The position numbers were made by a program, and so were the translations under genes. Below, piece by piece: positions 22,175 through 34,741 of a stretch of 64,000 nt of DNA. The notes under the pieces are model-generated. The model had not been told where the DNA came from, ran no database searches, and saw only the letters and a program-made list of their open reading frames with translations. The DNA lies in assembly GCA_002900995.3 (NCBI GenBank), contig CM035309.1, forward strand, positions 868,001 to 932,000, in the 5' to 3' direction. How positions within the stretch are numbered: the first letter of the stretch is position 1; the number at the start of each line of letters is the position of its first letter. Source of the DNA: Ganoderma boninense (Eukaryota > Basidiomycota > Agaricomycetes > Polyporales > Polyporaceae).

Positions 22175-25100
22175 GTCGTGTGCCCGGCGTTGCACAGAGA
22201 AGGAATAGTGAGTGGCAGCCACATGAATGTCGTCGTCATGGCGCTGACCTCGAGGCTCGTCGTTCACGCAGACTGAGATAGTGTAAAAAAGGAAGCACTG
22301 TAGCATATGTATGCGTGTGTATCGATGGGCCCTCTCGCTTGCGCCCTTTGCGCCCATGATTCTGGGCAAATTCTGGGCATATCGTTCGTTGCCCTGCCGG
22401 ATAGGTTCGCAGGCACCCGGACGGTCTTGGAGATAGTATGAGAGTACGCTGCCGGACGTGCCGAAATCCGACTGCCTCTGAGCGGGACGTATAGCAACTG
22501 GTCTCGTACCCAGACAGTAGGGTACGAGACCACAGGAGACCACCCAAGATTCCGTATCGCACCAACAATATTTCGACAGGTGTCCTGCCCGAGAAACATC
22601 TTCCCCTCTGTCAAGGTCCTCTTCCAGTCTTCCTGCCATGGTCGTTAGCGAGGCACAACTTTTAGTTTGAAGGGCCCAAAATTATGCTGTTTGATGGTTC
22701 GCGCCATCACCTTCTACTTACTCGAAATATCGCGACGTCCTGTCCATTTTGTCGCGAGTGTCAGGTGAGTGTCTGTGCTGTCGATGCGCGCTCGCATCAA
22801 TTATACTGACGGCGCTATGGGGCGATAGCTCCTCCTCCTTAGCTCCTCCTGCTGTACTAGCGCGATCAGGATCGACAAACAATTGAACCGTGGTCCTCGT
22901 ACTTAGTCTTGGGCAAACACGACTCCTCTAGTATGTAAGTTACTCGTATCAGAACACTCCAGGTTTCGAAGATGAGCTCGTTTCGCAGAGCTGATCGTTT
23001 GGCCTGGTTTACGCGACAGACCAAGATGATCGCTTCGGTCTTCGAGTTAGTTGACAGTGCGACAGCAGTGCAATGCGCCGATAGATAACCGATAAGTCGT
23101 TGCGACCAATCAGGGAACTTCACGGTTCGGACGGAGGACATGTCCGGCATCCCGTCCGGTCGCTAGTAAGTAGGTCGTTCAATCAGTAATGACTCTCATG
23201 TACTTAAGTAGCTCACGATATCCTCGTCTCCCTTTGCAATTACGTTTCCATGAGCAATTCTTCATCAGGAATAGCCAATCATTTTCACGATGACCCCGGG
23301 CCTCCCTGTGAACATCATCCTCGCCCCTCAGGCTCGCTACCAGTAGTCCCCCGGCGACCCGGCAGCTAAGTGCAACATAACTTATCCGACTTCACCACGC
23401 TGTGTTCGTCAACCGGTTGCACATAGCACACCACTAGTACTTTTGTGAACACCATTGGCATGAGTCTCCATGCCAAGGTTTTTGCGCAGCATCCTCCAAG
23501 CCTCTCGTCGCCGGACCTCCGCCGGTCTGATTTCATTGTTTGCAACTCAGACGAGAAGGACCCATGGGAGATTGATTGGTGTTGGTATTCAGGGGGCATC
23601 CTGCATGTACGCGACGTCGAATGCGAAGCAGTGCGCTGGCACTGCTTCCAGGAGGTCGACGTTTTCGAGAAGGCAGCGATCGACGAACTGTGGTCGCCAC
23701 TGGGGCTAAGTACTTACGGACATAAGGGCCCCCAAGGGAGATGACGCCATTCATCGTGGCCATATCTCGAGATGGGCCATACTTATGCTGCCATATCGGA
23801 GTCTCTCGTCCATGCATCGGCACTGCGGCTGTCAGCGTGCCCAATTATTGACACGACGTTGGCGGTGGCGGCGAGGATAAGCTTGTTGCGCTTATCGGAC
23901 GAACCTGAGAGCTCGTATTGTCTTGGGATGACACAAGGCTTACTACGAGCTTACGATGTCATTGGCGAACGAGCAACGTCGTGCCGCGTGCGCATCATGT
24001 TCCTGCATCCATGCGCAACGGGGTTCTCACCTGCCGCAGCGCCCTTACACATTTCTCCTTATAGTTCGCCTCGGGTATTTTCTGCTACATTTGGACAGTA
24101 CGCTTGCGTAGATACTGAATGGTGCGATGGTCACTGAGTACTGAGCACTGATCGCGCACGCTGCAAGCCTTCAGGTCTTGAGAGAGGAACGGGCCTCGTT
24201 TCAATAAACGCGCGCAGCCGGAGAAGGAACACTGCGAACTTACGTTGATGTTGCGTCCGGAGAGAGTGAGGAGGACCTGGCAGGGTCCTGCCCTTGTGTC
24301 TAAAGTCATTGTACTGACATTCTCCAGCGCAGGTCATGCGAGATTAGCTTGTTCATCACCCATTGCGACCATATGGGGAGCCATCGCGACGTGCGCCGGG
24401 GCGAGCTTGACGTCGGCCCGATGTTGTCCCTGGTTGCATTCATCCTTTGGACCGGCGTACTTGTGTCCCCGTGAACACGAGGCTGGTGATTCGTAAGTTA
24501 GAGAAACTGTTTGATCGCTTCGTTCGAGCATTGGCTGAGCGAAGCCTTCTTGTTTACTCGTACCTAACAAATAGCGACTGTGTTGTAATCTCTGGGCCTG
24601 TGAGTACGGTAGATCTCTCTCGCACGCCGTTACTGCGTCCACGGCAAGCTAAATGTGTATGGTTACAAGGGACTCACGGATCTGGGCGGATGGGACGTAC
24701 TCTATCTCATGATGTCATCGAGTTCGTTCACCAGGTGCATCTTCGGCAAGATGCACCCTTGGTGATCGTCCACGATGTGCGCAGTTTTCCCGAGGACGCG
24801 TTTGCGGAGGAAACTCGTGGGGATCCACGTTCTAGGGAATGGAACGGGCGAGTGCGGAAGAGTCGATCTAAAAGATCCAGGGAACACGGTGTGATGTTGC
24901 TCGTACCTATTAGAAGGCACGATATCAGAAGAAGACGCAGCTAAAGTTCTGGTGGCGGACCGCGACGACTCATGCTCGTGAATTTTCCTGGAATGCCTTC
25001 GCACCGCTGGGAAGCACTATATCTGTTCTGGACGAGCAGTGCACCGGCCGGCATCTCTGCGCGAAGGAATGACCCGTAGGAAGGACACGGGGAAAGACCG

Positions 25101-26657
25101 CTGTGGGGGGTCGTGTGAGGAGGAAGATGCGGAGCGATTGGCGTGCAATATACGACACTTACCCGACCGGATACCAAGGGCTGGTTCGCACAATTTCTGT
25201 GCGCCTGCTTCTGTCCTCCCTCGAGTATCAGCATCGGTCGTCTCTTGTTATTTAACGTCGACTGAGCACTTGCCTCAGTTTCAGTGGCTGGCGCTGATCG
25301 TGCTCGCATAGAATCAATAGGCCCGCGTCATCGCTCGGTGGTCATGTGCAGATCCAGATGTTTGGCGACCTACCTAGGGGAACCGAGCTGATTGGCAGGA
25401 GTCGAGGACCAACATGGCTCACCTGCAGGGCTGCGAGGTCAACAGGTCAATTGAAAATGCGGGGAAAGAGTTGTCTATAAAATGATGGCTGATGGACCAC
25501 GTCGGTGCCGGACAGTGTCACTGTGAAAGGCGACGGGGGGATCTCTCACGGCCCGATTCAAGTTCACATGTTAGCAGTGGAACGAGTGTGTATGGGAACG
25601 AACGAGCGGGGGAAGGTCAACGGCTGAGTGAAGGAGGAGTGGGAGTACGCTATTACTACAGAGGTCAACTTGCAGTCTGTTCTTGTCTGAGGTAGAAGCA
25701 GCGTGTGGTTGTCGAGTTTGTTTTGTCGGAATTGGGGCTACAAAAGAGGAGGGAGATAGGCTCGAGAATCGGCACTGGAGGGGAGCACATGATATCTGTC
25801 ACAAGCAATGTGCTATAGATCACTTGTAGATCTCGGACGAAATTGCTGGGCGCAATGATAAGTAACTGATGCCGAAGCTCCACGGTGGAAAGTCGGAATG
25901 GAGCAAGTACATAACCTGGACATAAATGCGCGTTCGTGTTGGATTGTTGGATGAGTGGGCGGGGCGAGGGGGAGGGAGGAGGAGGAGGAGCTGGTGCGAG
26001 CTGATGCTGCGCGTTTCAGGGCCGTGAGACTTGATATGGCTGAGATCTGAGATCGCAGCTGACTCGGGAGATGGGCGGCTAATGCCTGGACGTGCAACTC
26101 ATGTCCTGCAACAACAATAAGCTGGCCATGGCGCCCTCCGTTTTCTTGTCGCCGCAACAGGCCCTGTCCTCCTCTTCTCTCTCGCACCACCATCGTCGCG
26201 ACACCCTCCTCCTTCCTCGCTCTCACCGCTCCCGCAGCCCCCGCCTTCCGACTCCCTCTCCCTCTCCCCGACGAGAACGCTCAACACATCGGCGAGCGCC
26301 CCATCTTGCGATCTGACCGCAGAACTGAGCCACAGGAACCTTTCCTATCGAGGCACCAAGGGTCCGACACATATCGCCCACCTGTCGCTTGGCTCAAACT
26401 CAGTCCTTCTATCACCGCCGCACGGTCAAGTGGAGTCCTTGCACCTGCCCAGCCCACCGTATCGTCGGCCTCCCGCAAGCGTGCAAATTTAGGTCCCTCT
26501 TTCCCCCCGGCCTTTCCCAGCTCCAGTCACCCGTATCCGTACCCGTGACGGCTCATAGTTCAGAAGATCATCATCATGGCCCTTTTCATAGCAGGCATCC
26601 ATGAGGTCCGTCTCCTTCCCGGTCCCCTCTTCCTCCTCTCATCCTCCCTGCTCACCA
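22175..26657. other. Gene-empty region, 4.5 kb
   Basis: I scanned both strands and found only short unsupported frames. The longest (about 24447-24944 plus and 24702-25004 minus) have no family motif. The last 500 bases before 26658 are rich in C and T, as expected for the promoter and leader of the PX-PB1 gene. Decayed coding sequence cannot be excluded. Confidence 0.4.
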
Positions 26658-29600
26658 ATGGCTCACCAGGGCGGTCCCGGCACTGGCTCCCTCGGCGGCC
26701 CTCCTTCTGGACATGTACGTCTTCTCGTCATGCACACTTGCTGTCTGGGGTGGTTCTATGCGCTTCAGTCCTTCACTATCGCTGCTGGCGGAGCGCGCGT
26801 CGGATCCCGGACGCCAGGGGCGGAGCAAACCACCACAGCAGCTTAGTATTGTCCGTCACACGAGCTAATCTGACATGTTGTATAGAACTACAAGCGAGCC
26901 GTCTACCGCCCCGCTCCCAAGGACTTTACAGTAGACGTGCTCCCTCCTGTGAAGTTAGGTCAGTACTCCCATCGCTGGTTTCCGGTCAGTGGAGCTCACT
27001 CGTCTCTCAGGGAGTGGCTACTGTTATGGCATGCGAATCACCCCATTGGAAACTGATACACTTGACACCCGTTCCATAAAGTCTGGCGCGTCTCTTCGCG
27101 AATATGACGTGTGGCGACGATGGGAGGATTGTCTCTGGTTTCAAGAGATCCTGGAGGGAGAGTATGCGCTCATGTCTCGGCAGAAACGCTCACGACTGGT
27201 GGCGGGGAAGGGCGTGAAGAAGAATGGAGTATACATCCACTCAGACCAAGCCGCCTCCTTCGAATCCCTACCGCCCGGCCCCGACGCGAATACCATCGCA
27301 AAGGACATCCATGAGCTCATCCCACGCTTGACGAAGAAAGGCACTCTCTTTCGCGCAAGTCAGTCAACTATCGAGCAGCGCGGCCGCGAATTTGAAGCTC
27401 TCATCCACGCACTATGGCAAGACGAGGTCCCGATGCTCATCAGAGAGCTTCGCGAAACACGCTTGGTTCGCGACTTCTTTGGATTCTGGCGACGAGACCT
27501 CGACCACGAGAGGAAACGCCAGTCGCAGTCCACCAAGGGCTCAAACAGCTCACGCAACTCCGTCTCCAGCGCAGCGTTCTCCATGTATTTCTCCGCGTCC
27601 AACATCTCCCTCGCGCTCCCCAACGCGTACGCGGACCTGCCACCCAGTCCAGCCCTCCCTACTCCGGTTTCCTTCCAGTCCCAACAGGATGCCTACCGGC
27701 GACAGTCTGCCCAGGGTTTCCTGCCCGATGATTCACGCAGGCGCTCATTAGGTTCGGGGGGCAGGGTCGTCCCGCCCGTCACGTATGCCGCCTCCGACTC
27801 GTCTGCGTCCACGGTCAGCGTGGGAGAGCCTCATTCCCCCTTGCCTGGGGATCCCCCGCCGGACATGACATTCTACGTATCCGCCCGCGGCTCGCTCGCG
27901 CTGAATACGGTTGAGGACGATGACGCAGCACGCGCGGAGTACATCAACTCCCCACTCTCTGCTCCCGCACGGGTACAGCAGCATACATGGGCGACAGCTG
28001 ATCGCGACGGAGACCGCCCATACTCGTTTTCTGACGAGGACGAGATCGTCTTTATGCCGGACATGGTCAAGTCCCGGCAGGACACCCTTTCCGCACCCGC
28101 GCCCGGCGAGTTCCAGTCCGGTCTTCAAGCGCTTCCCGAAGACAGCGAGCTGGTGCCAGTGTCCTCGCCGCGGCCTGTCGCATCCACATCCACAACGCCG
28201 TATTTCAGTGATGTGGAGAAAGCATCACGCCCGCCCGTCAGAAGGCCGCGCAATAACTCGTGCCCCGACCGCTCCAACAGGCAGTGTCTTTTCATTCCCG
28301 GCGAATCGCGGTCTGCGGAGATGCGTGGCGGATTCTCGATGCTAGACAACCACCTCCGAGTGGACAAGGACACGTTGCGCATGCAGCATGCGACCGACGA
28401 CCAGCCACAGACACCCACGTACACGTCGTCGTCGCGGACATCGTCGGCGTCGTTCTCGAGCTTCTCCAATTTCTCCGGGGCGGGCGATAGCCACCGCTCA
28501 TCGTGGCGCACGTCGATGGCATCCGAGAGCAGCATTGCACAATCTTTCGCGACCGGCTTCTCGAGCGGCGCGTGCGCGGACTTCGACCGCCAGCTAAGGG
28601 ATAACAGGCATTCGATCGCTTCCATGGCTTCTGTCTCGAGCAGCGGTCGTCGCACGGCGTCTGGCTCGCAGGCAGTCGATCGAGACCCTCAATTCCGTGC
28701 TATCGGACCTGACGATCGACTCTAGCATCCTGCCGAGGAGCTACACGCCTCCACCAGCCCGGGGTAGCTCGCTTAGGCGGTCATTGTCGGCGGGCAGCAG
28801 GCGCTCCCCAAGTATTATGACGACGCTCAGCGGCGAAGACAGCCTATGGGAGGAACAACACGACGATTTCATCGATGCATACTTCTACGGTGAGCATAAC
28901 ATTCCTCTCTATCGCTCCCATCCATCCCCCCCACTTCCCTTCCCTTCTCCTTCCGTAATCCCTTTGAACTTTAAATCTCCAAAACCATCTCTTGATCCCC
29001 TCGCTCTACCTCCGCGCGACGTGACCATGGCATCTGACATCCCCCGTGCTTCGCGCTATCTTGCATAGATCCCGGCATCGGCCTCCACCCGGACGCGTTC
29101 GACGAGCCTCCCCGGACGCCGCCTCCACCCCCGCAGCAGCCTATCCCCGTCGTGCACCCGTCCCAGCGCGAGCCCTCCCGCGAGATCTCGACCCCAGATC
29201 GGTTCCCTAAACCCTTCCAGCACCGGCCTCCTGGTCAGTTCCACCTGCCCTGGTCCCCCGCGACGTCGCCCAAGCGAGCGCAGACAGCTCCCCTTGGCGA
29301 GCCAGCGTCTGCGCCAGCACTCAGCCGCCCGCAGACGAGCTGGAGCATCGCGAGTTCGCCCCCCGGCTCGCCTATGAGCCCTTCGATGGCGGAGGGCAGC
29401 GTCACGCTCAAGGCGGTGCTCCAGGAAAGCATCGTGCTCCTCCGCGTGCCGCGCGGCGCGCCCCTCGAGGAGGTGCGTCTACGTCTAAGCGATAAGTTCG
29501 CCGCGCAGGAGGGCGTGCACCTCTCGCGTGGGTTCGTCGTCGGGTGGTTCCCCCCTGGCGTGAATAACGTCACGGAGAGTGGGCGGCCACGCGCGAGCTC

Positions 29601-29724
29601 GGTCTCGGGCATGGGGGCGCAGGCGCTGCGGTATGTGTATACCGACGCGGAGTGGCAGGCGGCGGTCGACGCGTGTGCGGGCGGGAAGATGACTGTGCGG
29701 TTGTTCAACCCCCAGATGCATTGA
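26658..29724 (+). CDS. PX and PB1 domain scaffold protein, with a frame discontinuity
   Basis: Exons are 26658-26714, 26886-26958, 27011-28889 and 29069-29724, about 887 residues. Residues about 20-215 resemble a PX phosphoinositide-binding domain (NYKRAVYRPAPKDFTVDVL, then REYDVWRRWEDCLWFQEIL, then a helix-rich end through DFFGFWRRDL). The middle 500 residues are Ser/Pro-rich and probably disordered. The end (VTLKAVLQESIVLLRVPRGA to KMTVRLFNPQMH) looks like a PB1 interaction domain. PX plus PB1 recalls the polarity scaffolds Bem1/Scd2, but no SH3 domain is seen. Near 28640-28690 the reading frame must change by one. GRRTASGSQAVD runs into a stop at 28725, while RRLARRQSIETLNSVLSDL continues in the next frame. 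Either there is one extra base, or a 43-base intron (GTCTCG...GGCAG) is removed. Confidence 0.75.
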
Positions 29725-30486
29725 GCCCTGCTCAGCGGTCCTTCCTCTCTGTAGTTTGGTTTGTTACTTCCCGCCGATATTTTTTCTTCGGCGAGACTCT
29801 TCACACCCCATCTGCGACACCGACATCCACACCGACACTTTGTTCTGTTCGAGTCTCAGACATCACCATCACGACCCCTCATGACCATCCACACCAACAC
29901 AACACAACCTATATGCTAGCTTATTTATCCTGTTTCCTTAGGATATTTACTGACATCTTTATGACTGGTCCCCCCTCTCTTGGTTTACCACCGTGCTGTA
30001 TCCTCGCTGCTTGTACCATCTCGCGACCCTGCTGTGTTGACTGTTCGCTTGCCTTTAGCTGCTTGCCTACTTACCCGCCAGCCTCCGCTGCGGTCTACTG
30101 TACCACTCCACCGCTGTACGCCTACATTTATTAGACTCAGCGCAGGGCGATCAGTTTCTGTTGTTGCCCTAGCTGAAGAGCCTCATCATTCGTCTTTCGT
30201 TGTCATATCTTGTTCTCTTCGTCATTATTGCGACCTGCCATTTGTTCGCGCCCACACTCCCTAATTGTACCTTTTCGACTTTCTATCCCAGCCAGTTAGG
30301 TACTCATTGCAAAAGTACAGTGTATTCAAGTGTATCGAACTGCCTGTCGTAGGATAGCACGAAATCAAAGAAAGAAAGAAAGAAGTCACAACACTATCAT
30401 TGCGTCGCTGGCGTGCAATACGTGAAAGTCGACTCGCCCCCCCCCCGCCTGGATCGCCACAACATCAAACATGGGTATAATGTACT
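29725..30486. other. Intergenic region between convergent genes, 0.76 kb
   Basis: It contains the 3' flanks of the PX-PB1 gene (plus) and Arp10 (minus). No gene is seen. It includes a GAAA microsatellite at 30367-30385 and a C homopolymer near 30437-30446. Confidence 0.5.
30367..30385. repeat. AAAG microsatellite
   Basis: About four and a half copies of the tetramer AAAG in tandem. Confidence 0.7.
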
Positions 30487-32681
30487 CTAACCTATCACCA
30501 TCTGCTCCTGCGAGGACAGTGGAGGCGGCACCATAGCCGGTGGTCGCGGGGCGGGAGGCGCGCCGACGGGCAGAGGCGTCCTCGTCCAGTCAGGGAGGAT
30601 GTTTTTCGCAGGTGAGGACCGGGCAGAACGTGCTGGCGATGAATCAACCGCCATCGGGACATCGTCGTCGGGGTCCGGCTGCGCCTCTGCCTCATCCCAC
30701 TTTTCGCGCTGCACCTCGACGCCCCCAGTCTTCAGCGCGCTGTGCGTGCGGCGGAGATAGAGCGGGAGGGTGGTTAGCAATTGGTTATGTTACGCGGCAT
30801 AAGGATATATGAGCGGGAGTGGATGATAAATGATCGATGAGAGACACGTACCCAGCGAGAGAGCCGCCGACCCACGCCATCATCGACGCCGAGAACGCGG
30901 GTGCCTTGCCCGCGTTCGCCGCCGCGCTCGCGTTTCCCGGCGGGGGCGGCGCGGGGTTGTTGAGGATCGCAAAGTACGGCAGCAAGGGCCGCAGCGCGGC
31001 GTACTTGTTGTATGCGGCCGGTCTGGGCCGCGGCCTGCCCGCTCTTGATGGCGCGGCGGACGAGGATGCGGAGCTTGCGGTGCGCGTGACGGCGCGGGTG
31101 AGCTCTGCTTGGAGGCGGGGGATGAACCCCGGGAGCATGGGTGTGCCTCCGACGACGAGGATTGTGGAGGCGAGGGTTTTGCGGAGATCGACTGGTACCT
31201 GTCCGTAACGAATGGGAATTTGAATTCGTACTCGGTAAGCAGTGAGATGCACGTAAGTATATGCGCGTACCTTTAGAAGAGTATCGAGAATGACCTCAGC
31301 GACGCTACTCTCGTCCACGTCTCCGCCCTCGAAGAGCACCTCCGCTGCCCTCTCCCGTATCCACCCAGGAATGATCAGCGTGCCCCGCCCCGTGCCCGTC
31401 TGCTGCGATGGCGGCGGGTCGACGCGCATATGGAGGTCCGTCGCGGTCGAGTGTCGTCCGTAGATCGTCGCCAACACTTGGACGCGGTCCTCCTTGAGGG
31501 CGGGGTCCATGCCCGCGAGCTGCGAGTGCGAGACGACGGAGTAGCCGGACACGGACTGCGCGGAGAAACTGCTATCGACGTCTGCGGACACACGCGAGAA
31601 CTCAGACTCGGACAGCGCGGGGTCGCTCGGCGGCAGATCGTGCTCGGACGGCCCGGGCGACATGGGATTCGACTGAGAGGGCCCGCCGGCACCGTCGGCG
31701 TCGATGGGCTCGCCGACGAAGCAGATGCGCGTCTTGATCTCGTCGACGAGCTTATCGGTGAGGATATCTTGGGGCACACGAATGGACCGGGAGGCTGCGG
31801 GGATGTTCATCGTCGCGCTGAGGGAGGTTGCTGGAGGGATGTAGGTGCCGAACATGAGCAAGAGGGCCTTGATGTGGTTGGAAAGTCGGGCACCGGCCAG
31901 TGGGGTGGTGCGGAGGTGGGGGTATAGTGGGCGGCATGAGAATATCTGGGAGGCATCGTGAGGAATGAGGGACAGTACGTTTAGAGTGGCAGACGTACAG
32001 GAAGTACGGTGGACTCGAGGTGTCCGCAATCAAGGACGAGTCCTGTAACGCGGCCTGCTGCCAAAAGAGCGAGCAGGTGACTTGACGCGAAGGATATTGA
32101 AGGCACCTACCCCACCTTCAGAATAAAGGACACAGTACAAAGACAATGGCCGTACCTGAAGATTATTGAACAATATTCGCGCCATGGCCTCCTTTATGTG
32201 AAGGGGAAGTAGCGGATGTTCGACCAAGATGACCTTACGAGACTTTGGGTCTGTCAAAAGAGAACTTCAATGGAAGTGAGGGAGACAGCTTGAGGATGAG
32301 ATTGCAGACGTACTTGTGGAAGACGGAACGCAGAGATGCCTGGAGTTTTGCTTCGAGTATTCGGTCCTCCTCGAGCCTCTCAGAAGGCTTTGAAGCGCGA
32401 TTGAGGGTCCATAGAGGCTCTCCAGTATCTCCTCCGGTACAAAACACGTCTCTTGGTTTGCCTTCCCCGCTGAAGCCTACTTTCCATATACGAGAGCCGG
32501 GGTCAAGGATGATCCTGTCCTCCGTTCCATAGAGCGAGTGCCTTCGAGTGGTTTGGTAGTGAGGAGAGGATTGAACGATATGAGAAGCTGCTATGCGAGA
32601 AGTTGTAGGCGTTCCCGTCGGAGTGGAGGGTTCGTGGGCGGTGCTGGTTGGCCTGCGAGGGGTGGTTGGTACTGCAGCCAT
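30487..32681 (-). CDS. ARP10: Actin-related protein 10 (dynactin subunit)
   Basis: Six exons (32681-32314, 32264-32156, 32106-31999, 31945-31271, 31198-30852, 30739-30487) give about 619 residues in frame. The actin-fold markers are DRIILDPGSRIWKVGFSGE near residue 55, VILVEHPLLPLHIKE, a second phosphate-loop-like GLVLDCGHLESTVLP, TILVVGGTPMLPGF, and MMAWVGGSLAG near residue 535. The pattern fits Arp10/Arp11, the pointed-end subunit of dynactin that helps link dynein to cargo. It is much longer than ordinary actin (about 375 residues). There is a Ser/Pro/Asp-rich insert of about 60 residues after ICFVGEPIDADG, and a Pro-rich carboxy-terminal tail. Window coordinates inside exon 3 may be off by one. 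The start codon is the first ATG, followed by a Thr/Pro/Ser-rich leader of about 50 residues. Confidence 0.85.
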
Positions 32682-33163
32682 GATTCAACGTGCCAAGCCC
32701 AGGATGAGATTGCCTAGTGCAGCTCGAAACTCTGAATCACAGAGAATACGGGGCAACACGAGCAGCCAAGAGGTGCAGTTAGAGGAAAAAAGACAGCGAT
32801 GAGAGTCGGAGAATACGAAGCACAACTTTGCGAGTGGCCAGGAGCTCGTAGACGCCCTCTGCATGAGATTGGTCCAGAAAAGGAAAGGGCGGGACTGATG
32901 CGCCTTGTGGCGGGCCCTGCCAGGAACGCCCAAGGCTCTGATGGCGCACACAGAACCTTGCCGAGGGCGCGCCCCGCATCTGCTTCTCCTACCACCATGG
33001 TATCCACGTAATTCTCTCTGTGAATTCGCGCATTCCTCATCATTACGCAGGAGCACCTCAGCCAACTAAGCCTTGCTCTGCTTGCTATCGCTCGAGGCTC
33101 TGCGGTGCGAAGTAACTTCATCTCCAAGTCGCCTTTCTGGACTGCCTTCTGCGGCTTTGGACC
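32682..33163. promoter_or_regulatory. Divergent promoter region of ARP10 and the GT17 gene
   Basis: These 482 bases separate the start codons of the minus-strand ARP10 gene and the plus-strand glycosyltransferase. No coding sequence is seen; both promoters are inferred to be here. Confidence 0.45.
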
Positions 33164-34483
33164 ATGCTCGTTCGACGACGCTCTTTGATTGTGTTTGCGC
33201 TGGCCGTCTCGTTTATGCTCATTTCGAGCTACACCATTGCATCCAGGTGCGTACACTCGTCCAGTCCTCCGTCGTCCGTATCAAAGAAGCGGCAGCATCC
33301 TCTAGCCTTCGCATCCGCAACTTCCTCTCCTACTCCACCCGCCCTCTCTGGGACAAGCCGCTAGGTCCACATGTCATCCTTCCTCACTACTACGCCGAAG
33401 GTGTACCCTTCAACGCCCATCTCTGCGCCCTCCACGGCTGGACCGCACGTGAACCGAACGAGATCCCCGATGTCTGGGACGCCGTCCTCTTCTCCTCCGA
33501 GCTTGACCTGTTCGAGATTCGCCTGCACGAGCTCGCGCCCGTCGTCTCCAAGTTCTTCGTCGTCGAGGCTGACCGCACCTTCACTGGGATCCCCAAGAAC
33601 CTCACCTTCGCCGCCCATGCAGACCGCTTCGCCGAGTTCTCCGACAAGCTCGTCCACTCCGTCTTCAACGCGCGCACGCTCGCTCCCGGCGAGAGCCCCT
33701 TTGTCAACGAGGGCAACCAGCGCAGACATATGGACACCCTGCTCCGCGCGCACATGGTCGACGACAGGGCCAAGGGCAAGCTGTCCGTGCTGCCGCTCGT
33801 GATCTTCTCCGACGTCGACGAGATCCCGTCCGCACATACCGTGCAACTGTTACGGCACTGCAAGGCCCCCAGCCCCATCCACCTCCAGATGCGCGAGTAC
33901 TTGTACTCGTTCGAATGGCCTGCAGGCGACGGGAGCTGGCGTGCGCAGGTGCACCAGCTGGGCATGCCTGGAGACAGCGGGTATAACCATGGGCAGGTCG
34001 CGGATTCGATGCTCGCAGACTCGGGGTGGCATTGCAGCTTCTGCTTCCGGTATCTGCACGAGTTTGCGGAGAAGATGACTGGTACGTCACGCTTGTTGTC
34101 GAGAGGCCGTGTGCTTGGCTTCATAGCGCAAACGCAGGATACTCTCATGCGGATCGCGTTACGGACGACTCTTTGCTTCGGCTCGAGAGGATACAGCAGA
34201 CAATATGCGAAGGGAAGGACATATTTGGGATGCTGCCGGAAGCGTACAAAGTATGTCACAATGTTGATCTTTGGGTCGGGCTTGCATTAAATGTTTGGCA
34301 GTGGAAAGATCTGCTTGCACTTATGGACAAGGACGCGTGAGTATCTGTCTGACATGGTATACAGCCCCATACTGAACGAATAGCTATAGGTCGCCGTCGG
34401 CTGTACACATTCCCAGATACCTCATCGAAAACAGCCACAAGTACAAGTTCCTACTACCGGGCGGATGCGTACGAGAACCCTGA
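33164..34483 (+). CDS. GT17 beta-1,4-mannosyl-glycoprotein N-acetylglucosaminyltransferase
   Basis: Five exons (33164-33246, 33306-34081, 34138-34250, 34302-34336, 34384-34483) give 368 residues. Residues about 7-27 form one hydrophobic segment after a basic start (MLVRRRS), fitting a type II Golgi membrane anchor. The lumenal domain carries GT17 hallmarks: [29 protein letters not shown], a DxD-type metal site in [24 protein letters not shown] and [18 protein letters not shown]. The family transfers GlcNAc in beta-1,4 linkage, like the bisecting enzyme MGAT3; the fungal acceptor is not known from sequence. It ends convergently with the nucleoporin gene only about 260 bases away. Confidence 0.9.
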
Positions 34484-34741
34484 AAGGTCCGCCCCCAACA
34501 TGTTGCATTCGCAATTTGGCTGACCGTGGCGTTTTTCCAGACGACATTAATCGGAATGGCTGTACTATAGTATCTATGACTGCACCCCCGGACAATTTCT
34601 TGCTTTCTTGCACATCTTGACTGGATACCCAATCGCACACTCGTAATGCTTTCCATACGCGACGACAGAGAAGTATGCATGATGTCCGTCCAGTTATACA
34701 ACAAAGGCACAAGCAGAAACCACGGCAACCCTCTCGAAGAC

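Noticed and set aside
24447..25004. Opposite-strand frames that might be a small gene
   Set aside because: Neither translation shows a conserved block or a sensible exon structure.
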